NCBI GenBank assembly: GCA_910585795.1
Contig: CAJUFV010000272.1
Location: 1-34,208 of the forward strand
Source: an uncultured Clostridia bacterium
Lineage (GTDB): Bacteria > Bacillota > Clostridia > UBA1381
Length of the DNA stretch: 34,208 nt
Direction of reading: 5' to 3'
Shown here: positions 8,307 to 16,900 of the stretch, in pieces
Layout of the letters: each line of letters starts with the position of its first letter
Position numbering within the stretch: position 1 is the stretch's first letter
Notes under the pieces: model-generated
The model's database searches: none
Told to the model about the DNA's origin: nothing
Seen by the model: the letters and a program-made list of their open reading frames with translations, nothing else
Position numbers and translations under genes: made by a program

Positions 8307-9071
8307 TCAATCCTCCTGCTTGTATAACAATTCAAGGTACGTCTTATCTTTTATTTCATCATTGCTGTACTGCTTAATGTCCTCATATGTGTTGTACTGC
8401 ATAGCTTCTGCTTTAGGCAATGTGCGTTTTATACCTGCCACTTTTACGCCTATTGCTACTCCTGACAGCACTTCACTTTCTCTCGGTATTTCTGCCGCCT
8501 CCACCTTTGGAAGTGTACGCTTTATGCCTACAACCTTTGCCCCTGTATAGATGTCTGATTTAATAACATCGTGTGTATATGCAAATTCTGACACATATAC
8601 ACCAACAGACAATAACTGTATAATCTGTTCATTTATCTGATTTATTGTAAAGCCTGCATTTCTCATTATATCAATTGGCAAATCTTTTACAATAATTGAA
8701 TTAGTTCTCTCGCTTGCTACGATATGTATATCTTTTTTATCACATTGCAAAATAAATGCCAGTGCCTTCACTAATTTAGGAAATGAGCCATCAGTGGTAT
8801 TTTGCATTTGTTTTCCTTTTAATCGTATTCGATATTGCTCATCGCTCATTTGACCGCGTTTCAAACCAAATTTCTCACCAAACCAAAGGTCTAAAGTTGC
8901 GCCGTAAGCATTGTCTATATTAAATGCGTCCAACATATCCTGTAAAACTTGCAATATCTTATCAGATGACTTTTTTTGAATTTGAAGCAATTTATAATTA
9001 TTACTGTCTTTATCCTTTTCAAAAGCGTCAGGAAGATTTTTTATAGGCTCGTCATAATTTACACGCCGCAT
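8307..9071 (-). CDS. Baseplate wedge/tail protein of the YmfQ (DUF2313) or gpI type
   Basis: Located directly after baseplate J, as gpI/XkdU-type proteins are in P2- and PBSX-like tails, and with their usual features: LDAFNIDNAYGATLDLWF near residue 55, followed by YRIRLKGK. It probably links the wedge to the collar fibre. Near the C-terminus a block reading GIKRTLPKxEA appears twice, 31 residues apart, an internal duplication also visible in DNA. The start follows GGAGGT by 8 bases. The exact family name is less certain than the role. Confidence 0.75.
   Translation of the reverse strand: MRRVNYDEPIKNLPDAFEKDKDSNNYKLLQIQKKSSDKILQVLQDMLDAFNIDNAYGATLDLWFGEKFGLKRGQMSDEQYRIRLKGKQMQNTTDGSFPKLVKALAFILQCDKKDIHIVASERTNSIIVKDLPIDIMRNAGFTINQINEQIIQLLSVGVYVSEFAYTHDVIKSDIYTGAKVVGIKRTLPKVEAAEIPRESEVLSGVAIGVKVAGIKRTLPKAEAMQYNTYEDIKQYSNDEIKDKTYLELLYKQED
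8405..8560 (-). repeat. Tandem 31-codon duplication in the gpI-like gene
   Basis: Two copies encode GIKRTLPKVEA and GIKRTLPKAEA, offset by 93 bases (for example GTGCG at 8422 and GTACG at 8515 on the plus strand). Silent differences show the duplication is not recent, while the protein sequence is held. It lies at the end that should face the fibre. Confidence 0.7.
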
Positions 9072-9074
9072 AAC

Positions 9075-10265
9075 TTATACCTCCGCAATATCTACAATAA
9101 TTTGACCGCATTTAACAATATCAATTGCCGACACTGAAATATTTTCTTTTACACCGTTTATTGTAAGGTCAAGAATATCTTCAATACCCGATACATCGTG
9201 CGTACACTCATAGAATTTTGAATAAATCGCTGATTTACCCACGCCACGATTATTTATATATGATTTTATATTATCGCGTATCTTATCAGCTCCGCCATTT
9301 TCAAACTCATCTGAAACTTTGCATTTTATATAGACATCTATTATCTGTTCTTTGACAAATGTAAATTTTACATTATGGATTTCTCCCGCTTCATCTTCTA
9401 CCTCAATCATTTCAAGTCCACTCTGACGTATTCCAAAAGGCATTTTTCTGAAAATTGCCTGTGCCACTTCATTTGATAAACTGCTATCCGCGTGAACAAT
9501 AACAGCATATGTATCTTTTGCAAGAGTCAATCCTGATGATAAAATAATATCGCCGTCAGTATAATTCCTCTTAATAATGCAGGCATACGCACCGTCTATT
9601 TTAAGTACCTCTGCTATTATAGACGCCTCTGTATTTGTGCCTAATCCTTGCGCCAATTTATTAAATCGTTCTCTATATTCCGAGTCACTTTCAGTTATTC
9701 TACCTTCCGTTATCTGATACAAATAGCTTACACCTGTTATATCGCTATTAACATTTACGGTGCTATTTATACCGCTTGTATTGCCCTCAGTTCCTGCTAT
9801 TGTACATTGTACAGCAACATCAGCATAATATGTTGTATTACCCTCTTGTGCAGGTTCCTCATTATCTATAACCACATCTGCAACAGGATAAAATATCACT
9901 CCTGCGGAGTTTCTTACTAAGGTTTGACCCGCTTTTATTATATATCCCTGCGTACCATATATCCTTACAAGGTGTACCGCACATACAGCCGTATTCTTAT
10001 TCTCTCCTACCCAAGACCCCATACGTTCAAGCGAAACACCTGTTGCTGTCGCTGGTGTTGCGCTGTAATATAAGCCCTCCGCTATTTCATATGTTTTATG
10101 CTCTCTTTTTGCATAAATTCGTAACAGCTTACCGAACGGAGTCAGACCACTTACAGACATATCCTCACCATACAGGCTTTTTGCATCTTTTATTATTTCC
10201 TCTAAAACCTCTTCATATGAAGGACAATAAAAGCCGTATTCCGTTACACCCCATTCACTCGCCAT
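9075..10265 (-). CDS. Baseplate J-like wedge protein
   Basis: A 396-residue member of the Baseplate_J family (P2 gpJ, PBSX XkdT, T4 gp6), forming the ring of wedge proteins that holds the contractile tail closed before triggering. The N-terminus has the usual TPFGKLLRIYAKREH stretch near residues 41-55, then SATPATATGVSLERMG at about 68-83. A beta-rich core (about 95-200) and an alpha/beta C-terminal half follow. The start is an ATG after AAAGGAGGCG. It lies between the gp25-like and gpI-like genes, the canonical order. Confidence 0.92.
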   Translation of the reverse strand: MASEWGVTEYGFYCPSYEEVLEEIIKDAKSLYGEDMSVSGLTPFGKLLRIYAKREHKTYEIAEGLYYSATPATATGVSLERMGSWVGENKNTAVCAVHLVRIYGTQGYIIKAGQTLVRNSAGVIFYPVADVVIDNEEPAQEGNTTYYADVAVQCTIAGTEGNTSGINSTVNVNSDITGVSYLYQITEGRITESDSEYRERFNKLAQGLGTNTEASIIAEVLKIDGAYACIIKRNYTDGDIILSSGLTLAKDTYAVIVHADSSLSNEVAQAIFRKMPFGIRQSGLEMIEVEDEAGEIHNVKFTFVKEQIIDVYIKCKVSDEFENGGADKIRDNIKSYINNRGVGKSAIYSKFYECTHDVSGIEDILDLTINGVKENISVSAIDIVKCGQIIVDIAEV

Positions 10266-10283
10266 AATAAAACGCCTCCTTTA

Positions 10284-10631
10284 TCACCATTCTTTTTCAA
10301 CCGAAATAGAATGCCCATCAGCGTCTTTTGCAGTAAAATTCACGGTTGAATGTCTATCTTTAAAAGTATGACTAAACTCATCAATCGTTCTTTCACTGTT
10401 GACCTGTCTTATTCCAGACTGAATTTGAGTTTTTATCATATCATCTGTTATCCCTTTACCTTGTATTTGGTTAAAATCAATACCTTCATCTTCATTAAAT
10501 GGCGACTCACCTTTATTTGTCTGAAGAACAGTTTTAATAGTCTGTTTTTCAAGCTCAAGGTCACTCACCATATCAATCTGACCGTCTGTTATTGATATGT
10601 CCCCATTTTCATCAAGTTTAAATCCTCTCAA
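10284..10631 (-). CDS. Baseplate wedge protein, gp25/XkdS-like (DUF2634)
   Basis: A small wedge protein that, in T4-like baseplates, joins the sheath to the baseplate. The N-terminus (FKLDENGDISITDGQ) and the ETxIxTVLQTNKGE-like segment near residues 30-47 fit the DUF2634/gp25 family, and the order gp25 then J is standard. The start is ambiguous: a GTG at 10640 lacks a spaced ribosome-binding site, while a TTG at 10631 follows GAGGTG by 6 bases and gives a more typical N-terminus, so I use the TTG (115 residues). Confidence 0.82.
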   Translation of the reverse strand: MRGFKLDENGDISITDGQIDMVSDLELEKQTIKTVLQTNKGESPFNEDEGIDFNQIQGKGITDDMIKTQIQSGIRQVNSERTIDEFSHTFKDRHSTVNFTAKDADGHSISVEKEW

Positions 10632-10641
10632 ACTGCACACC

Positions 10642-11037
10642 TCACAATACTTTTATAATAACGCTGTCGTTCATATTATGATGTCTTACAGGCAATTCCG
10701 CCAGCTCGCCCTTTACTGCGCTTGATATATCGCGCTCACATACCCCGCAATAGACAAGGTCGCCGGACTTTAAATCGTCCGGGACTAATACCTCTGTTGT
10801 TTCGGTTTTTGTTTCCGATACTCTGTAAGTAATGTTCTTGACAGTGTATTTTATATTTGACGGTACAAAAGCGCATACAGGCGCTTGCTCAATAAAATTG
10901 CCCTCTGCATTCTTTGTATATGTCATAGGCCGCACCATAGCAAATGAACCGTCAACGGATATAACCTTTGCAATATACGCCGTATGTATATTTATAACGG
11001 CATTGCGTATAAGCGTATGTAAAAAATTCATATCCAT
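10642..11037 (-). CDS. Baseplate spike/OB-fold protein, XkdR (DUF2577) or Gp138-N type
   Basis: The 131-residue product has a beta-rich OB-like pattern with an AKVISVDGSFAMVRPM strand pair near residues 20-38 and an ending resembling GDLVYC...RHHNMNDSVII, typical of short spike proteins at the tip of contractile tails. Its position between the hub and gp25 matches. Of two near ATGs I chose 11037: the one at 11046 touches the AAAGGAG ribosome-binding site, and this one lies 9 bases after it. Confidence 0.75.
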   Translation of the reverse strand: MDMNFLHTLIRNAVINIHTAYIAKVISVDGSFAMVRPMTYTKNAEGNFIEQAPVCAFVPSNIKYTVKNITYRVSETKTETTEVLVPDDLKSGDLVYCGVCERDISSAVKGELAELPVRHHNMNDSVIIKVL

Positions 11038-11052
11038 AACAAACATCTCCTT

Positions 11053-12432
11053 TTATGTCTTTCTCAGAACACAATCCCAAGGATAATTTCTGTATGAATT
11101 GCCCGAAACTATACCTTTACTTGTATTCCTTGCCTCGACAGTGGTACCGCCGTCCTTTTGAACCAATGCGGCGTGATGTACTTTATTAAGAAGTACATCG
11201 CCTTTTTCCATACCTGCGCCGCTCGACAGATTACACGAACTCGTAACGTCTTTAAAACCGCACGCAATAAAAGCGTCATACATATTCCCTGTGTATGACG
11301 CGCCTTTGTTTTTAACCTGTATTCCCGCCTGCTGATAGGCAGTAATCACAAATGAGGAACAATCATAATGAGGTCCCCAGCGTGTTGCTTGACTATATTT
11401 ATGACTATCGTCATTCGCAATCTTGACCGCCCAACTGACAGCTTTGTCAATAACACTGCCGCCTGATGAGCTGCTTGAATCGCCCTGCGTGTCTTGCGGT
11501 ACAATTTCCGTTGTTACATTTTCAACACATTTAATCTGCGTTACCGCGCTTAATCCATCATAGGAATGTGCGCCGCTTCGTACTCTGAAAGCACCTTTAC
11601 ATCTGCGGCTGTCAACGTCCACAATAGCGGCGGTAGTCATACGATGTTGTGAAAGCATATTGATATTGTAGCCTGTAACATTGTCCTTGTATTCCTCATA
11701 GGTGTTCGATTCCTCAAACGGTTCTGGACTTCCTATCATTCCCGTACTTGCACATACTGTAAAACGAATATTATCGCCCTCGCCGGGAGGTCGGCAATAT
11801 GCTTGTTGTTTGTTTACCCAAACGGATGAGCCGCATACATTGGCGTATGTTTTTATATTCTCCGTTATACTGCCCTTTACAGTGGTTGCGCTTGTATATG
11901 TATGGTCGCGCTTTATGCTGAATACCGCAATCGGCAAACCTACCATTTCAAGCAAACTTTTAAGTATATAACTCGCCTTTGTACCTGCTTCAAATGTTTT
12001 CTCAATAAGATTTCCGTCTTTATAATCAAAATTATCCAGCGCATATATAGTTGTGATTTTGTCGCATTCCTCGTGAACTGTCTTGACCTTTGATATTCTA
12101 CCGTGCAGAATAACGCCTATGTCATTATCATATCCTGCGGAAACTGTAATCTCCTTATCCTTTTTGAAATTATTTATAGTTGTATCGCTGAGGTTATATA
12201 TGACAATTTCAGATTCATTAGGAACTATATCATCATCAAAAGGAATATCATACTCAAAGTCAAGAACATCATTTGTTAGTCGTGTTTTCTCAGTTTCAAT
12301 AATAGCCTTAAAGCTAAATTGACCTTTCGGCGACTCCGCCTTTCCCTCTTGTGAAAGAGCAATATTTAAGGCACTTACCAGCCGTGAAGCTTTATCTACA
12401 TTATGTCCTTCAATAATTCTTTCCGTAGCCAT
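11053..12432 (-). CDS. Tail hub protein (gpD/XkdQ-like) fused to an NlpC/P60 peptidase
   Basis: The N-terminal 310 residues or so resemble the gp27/gpD hub that sits under the tube (FDYDIPFDDDIVPNES-type strand, GRISKVKT, then KASYILKSLL). A serine-rich linker follows at about 315-325. Residues about 330-459 form an NlpC/P60 domain with the catalytic cysteine in YDCSSFV and the histidine in VHHAALV. The fused enzyme should cut peptide cross-links in the wall during injection. Its ATG directly follows the stop of the upstream gene (TAAATG), suggesting coupled translation. Confidence 0.88.
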   Translation of the reverse strand: MATERIIEGHNVDKASRLVSALNIALSQEGKAESPKGQFSFKAIIETEKTRLTNDVLDFEYDIPFDDDIVPNESEIVIYNLSDTTINNFKKDKEITVSAGYDNDIGVILHGRISKVKTVHEECDKITTIYALDNFDYKDGNLIEKTFEAGTKASYILKSLLEMVGLPIAVFSIKRDHTYTSATTVKGSITENIKTYANVCGSSVWVNKQQAYCRPPGEGDNIRFTVCASTGMIGSPEPFEESNTYEEYKDNVTGYNINMLSQHRMTTAAIVDVDSRRCKGAFRVRSGAHSYDGLSAVTQIKCVENVTTEIVPQDTQGDSSSSSGGSVIDKAVSWAVKIANDDSHKYSQATRWGPHYDCSSFVITAYQQAGIQVKNKGASYTGNMYDAFIACGFKDVTSSCNLSSGAGMEKGDVLLNKVHHAALVQKDGGTTVEARNTSKGIVSGNSYRNYPWDCVLRKT

Positions 12433-12759
12433 TTAATCACCCATATTCTCAATCTCAAGGAAAACAGTTTCATTGAAATTATCCCAAGTAACCCGCTTTT
12501 CTGTATCCGTATTCCCCTTTGGTATTATACACAATGATGGGAATATACCCGGCTTATACAAATACTTAAAAAGCTGCGCGCCGTAAATTATAGGCTCAAT
12601 ACAAATCAGTTTTCCTGATTTATATAAACCGATAGTAAATAAGTCAACTGTTTCATTGTACCGTATTTCAAGCTCGTATAAGTTTCTCGGCAATGCAACA
12701 GTAAAGCGATACGGAATATTCTGTTTTTCTATTAGTATTCTATCTTTCTGAGTAGCCAT
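12433..12759 (-). CDS. Baseplate plug-like protein
   Basis: A 108-residue beta-rich protein without cysteine motifs or membrane segments. The pattern (IPYRFTVALPRNLYELEIRYN, then GLYKSGKLI, then a hydrophobic ending) and its place between the Dit-like protein and the hub fit the small plug protein of compact contractile tails such as cyanophage Pam3. The ribosome-binding site is GAGGTGAGG. The assignment rests on gene order and pattern, not on a catalytic signature. Confidence 0.6.
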   Translation of the reverse strand: MATQKDRILIEKQNIPYRFTVALPRNLYELEIRYNETVDLFTIGLYKSGKLICIEPIIYGAQLFKYLYKPGIFPSLCIIPKGNTDTEKRVTWDNFNETVFLEIENMGD

Positions 12760-12763
12760 ATCC

Positions 12764-13891
12764 TCACCTCATACCAAGAAGTATTTTTACATAGTCCTTC
12801 ATAGTTCTAAAATCACCGTATGTAGAAAAGGCATTAGGATTTTTCGCCATCACCCAATCTACAGCTGAATAATTTTTACCGTCAATAGCCGCTCTCTTTA
12901 AATCCTTATAATCCGCATTATCGGCAGCAACCAATCCCCATACTGTATCTCCCGGCTGTGTTATATACCACACCTCAGAATTATCACCTGTTGAAACCTG
13001 CTGAATACCACCATTTTTAACACTACTGTCTACATTATCGGCTGTCAATTCACTTATTGTATATGAATTAGCCGCCATTCGGCACTCTTCAAGCGACATT
13101 GTAAATTCAGCGCCGCCTGCTATTGTATGAAGGTGAGATGTTGGAAAACTAACTATCTGATAATTTGCAAGCGCATTTCTGCCATCATATTTTATCAATG
13201 CGCCTGTTTCCCAAAATCTATTTAACTGTTCTACTACCCACGCGGCAGTTCTGCTAACACTGCTTTCAGTCAGGCTATCATTCACAGTATCATAATTTAT
13301 AAATTCTGTGCGTATTCTGCCCTTTTCGCCGTTATATGTATTGCTGAAAACAATATCGTTAAGTTCCTCTGCGTCAGCCCAATAATCTCTGACGGTATAG
13401 CTCGTTGTAGATTTATTGATTATATCAAAGGCGCAAATGTCTTTATATGCGTTTTGAATGCGAACTTTACCCTCATACGGCATACTTACCTCAAATACAA
13501 CAGATTTTATATTACTGCCGTTCTCCGCAATCGGTACAGGCGTTCCCGTTTCATCAAGATAACGAATATCGCCCGTATCAACCCACTTAGTACCATTTTC
13601 AAACGCCAGCAATTCATTGTTAAGTCTTTCAAAACTCATAGTATCAAACTTACTGCCGTCCCTCTTAACAAGAGAAATCCACGCCTTAATGCTGACTTGC
13701 GATTGTTTTCCTGTTTCTGAAGAATACGCCGTATAATCTACAATTTTACCTTGCAGGGATAACACCTTCGCTTTGGGTTTTATTGTATCTGTTATATCAA
13801 TACCTGCCTCAACAGAATGTGTACTTTTATTTACCTCTCTGTTAAGGTCTTCCTTGATGACGTGTACATAAATACCATTCATAAGCGCCAT
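12764..13891 (-). CDS. Dit-like baseplate protein with C-terminal LysM domain
   Basis: The 375-residue protein starts with a Dit-type module (EAGIDITDTIKPKAKVLSLQ near residues 28-47), used in tails to link tube and hub. It ends with a LysM-like segment at about 315-375 (YITQPGDTVWGLV ... VDWVMAKNPNAF), which could touch peptidoglycan or another tail protein. This combination is usual for the XkdP slot after the tape measure. The start is the ATG at 13891, 9 bases after AAAGGAGG. A strong terminator hairpin lies immediately upstream. Confidence 0.8.
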   Translation of the reverse strand: MALMNGIYVHVIKEDLNREVNKSTHSVEAGIDITDTIKPKAKVLSLQGKIVDYTAYSSETGKQSQVSIKAWISLVKRDGSKFDTMSFERLNNELLAFENGTKWVDTGDIRYLDETGTPVPIAENGSNIKSVVFEVSMPYEGKVRIQNAYKDICAFDIINKSTTSYTVRDYWADAEELNDIVFSNTYNGEKGRIRTEFINYDTVNDSLTESSVSRTAAWVVEQLNRFWETGALIKYDGRNALANYQIVSFPTSHLHTIAGGAEFTMSLEECRMAANSYTISELTADNVDSSVKNGGIQQVSTGDNSEVWYITQPGDTVWGLVAADNADYKDLKRAAIDGKNYSAVDWVMAKNPNAFSTYGDFRTMKDYVKILLGMR

Positions 13892-13910
13892 TTTTATATC
13901 CCTCCTTTGC

Positions 13911-13947
13911 AAAAACATAAATGACGCATTTTATGCGTCATTTATGT
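13911..13947 (-). terminator. Intrinsic terminator between tape measure and baseplate genes
   Basis: On the minus strand a perfect 14-bp stem (13947-13934 with 13928-13915) closes a 5-base loop and is followed by a T-run. The tape-measure stop codon lies inside the first arm. It should end some late transcripts before the baseplate genes. The next ribosome-binding site follows directly, so read-through must occur for the rest of the operon. Confidence 0.82.
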
Positions 13948-16900
13948 TTCCTGTATTGGTTCTGTTTGTCTTGACATACTGTCAAACACTTCGCTCATAC
14001 TTTCTTTAGCCCATTTCTTAACCTTTCTTTCAAGTGTTCTTTCATCTTTAACGCCGCCGTATATAGTAAGATAAAACTGAGGACTGTATGTATTATACTC
14101 TGTATGAGAATTATGGCGGTTTACAGTTTTATAAGAATCTGACGTTTTCGTTGCCTGACCTTTTTGCGTATAATCTTTCAGATTATTCCAAAACTTATCA
14201 AGCGGCAATATCGCTTCCGCACCTGATTCGCCGCCAACCATTGCATTGCCGTTATTTATTCCAAACATAGTAGGCTTTGTCATAATGCCGCCATTTTTAT
14301 ACCACTCAACATCAAATGACGGAGTTGACGGCGGTTCCATTGAAAAAATACCATTTATTTTGAAATGTGGCAATTTGATTTTAGGCAACGCCCAAGAAAA
14401 GTTTAAGGCATTTTTCAGCTTGTTTACTTCGCTTCTTATCGAAACGACCGCATTTGAAAACAGAACAACAGCTTTCTTTAAACCTGACTTTAAGTTTAAA
14501 TTAAAAGAATTCATACCATTTTGAATACTTAAAATATTCTGTGTCATCGTTAAACTTATTTTATTCTGAATTGCTGTCATACCGCTGTCCACTGTTGTCT
14601 GTAATAATAAAAATGCCGCCGCACCTGAGGTAGACGCGAACACAATAGTCATACCGAACATATTAAAATCATTTGTAGATGATTGCACTAATGCTATGGT
14701 TATATTCAATCTCTCGTCTATATTTGCCAAACTTGTATTAACGATATTTGATACTATACCAAAGAAATTTTGCAATGCCATAGCAACACTATTAACCGTT
14801 TCTAATTGAGCAACAACTTCTCCTGCACCTGTAAAGAACCCTTTTGCATTATTCATAAAGTTTGTCAAGGCAGTCCCTTTACCTGCTATATTCCCCATTT
14901 CCGTTTTATTTATAGTGTTCAATATATCAAATAATTGAGATATTTTATTAAAATCACTAATTACGGAAATTGAATTATAGAATTTTGCCATACCCTCACC
15001 AAACGGAGGTAATTTTTCAGCAAGTTCCGCAAAATCATTTGTTCCACTGAATAATTGTGCAATACCTCCAGAATTAGGTACATTGCCTATATCTTTAAGT
15101 GATTGAAACAATAATTTCGCATTTTCAAAACCTGCTGTCGGCAAATCTGCTATTTTCGCAAAAAAATTCAGCACATTTTCATTGGATAATTGTTTTAAAC
15201 CATCAGCAAGCGCACTAAAATCATTTGTACCGCTAAACCATTGAGCAAGACCGCCCGTATTTGGTATATTACCTATATTTTCAAGCGACTGAAATAATGC
15301 AGCCGCATTCGTAAACCCGTTTGAGGGAAAACCTGCTACTTTTACAAAAAAGCCCTCTGCACTTTCAGCAAAGGCTGATAGTTCTTTTCCGATACCAACA
15401 AAATCAGGACCGCCAGTGAAAAAGCTTAAAATATCATTTCCTGCTATCAATATCATAAAACTACCGATTGAGCTAAAGAAACTGCCTATACCGCTTACAT
15501 CAGCACCGTTAAATACACTAACTAACGGCTTTATTAACTCTGCAAAATCAGATAAGTTTTTACCTATTTTCGGTAATGAATTACTCACTCCTTCACCAAT
15601 ACCGCCGATTAAAGACCCTGAAATTTTACCAATAATATTAAATAGATTAGCAAGCGTTTCTCCGCCCTTTGATATAAACTCATCAAAATGCGGTATTGCT
15701 GATAATGCACCGAAAGCTATAATAATAGCCGAAAGTCCACCAAGCACCAAAGCTATATTTGCTAAACCCAAAAGAATAACAGGAGCAGGTATCATACCTA
15801 CAATACCCGCAAATAGCGATAATGCCGCGCCCACCGTGCCTAATACTGCAATAATCTTTACAATTTGCATTATTCGATTAAGGTCAAAATTTATAAGCGA
15901 CGTTGCACCTATCAATAAGAACAATGCAGACATTCCCGCTACAATAATGGCTATATTCGCAAGACCAAGCGCAACGCTCGATACAGGAATATTACCAATT
16001 AAACCTGATAATGTGGCTAACCCTGAACCAACAAGCCCAAGAACTCCGATTACAGCAATAAACTTCATTATAGACTTAATATCTGTTAGTTTTGCGGCAT
16101 ATGGAGCTAACGCCATTAACCCTACTGCTAAGGCTGTCATTCCTGCTATTATAATAGCTAAGTTTGCCATACCTTTTAATATTGTAGTAGGTTTTGCTTT
16201 AGCAAGGCTTTCAAACGGACTTAACATACCGCCTATCGGATTATCTTTTGATGATTTCCCAAATAACCCTGAAATCTTACTAAATGCAGACATTACACCT
16301 TTAATTAAGAGCATAGCACCTACAAAACCCAGTAAATACGGTATAGCTTTTCCGATTGCCTCAGAATTTTCGTTTATTAAATCAGCAGTCCACTTTATTG
16401 CAGGTATTAAAGAATTTACAACAACGCCTGCCGCGTCTGCAAATTCTATATTTATAATACGCGCAAGCTGTGAAAGTGCCGAACCTGCGTCATTATATTT
16501 TATGTCCGACAGTTCTTTAAGCGCATCTTTCGTACCGTTTATCTCTCCGTTAATATTAGCTAATGCAAATACTCCATCTGCGCCTAAATCCTCCCACATA
16601 GTTCCGAAAAGATTAACGCCTGCTATATTCTGCTTAATAGGGTCTTTCATTTTTTTTAAAGCATTTACTGTTTCCATAAACGCTTGTTTTGCACTGTCGC
16701 CGCCTTTGCTGAATTTTTTAACCATCTTATCAGATGAAAGTCCAGCAAGACGAAACCCTTCAACCGTAGTATCCGAACCATCTTTGACACGAACGCCAAA
16801 CTCTTTTACTGCGTCACCTAATTTATCAACACTAAACGTACCGTTAGCGGCTCCACTGACTAAACTATTAAACATTTCATTAGCAGAAAATCCAAGCTGC

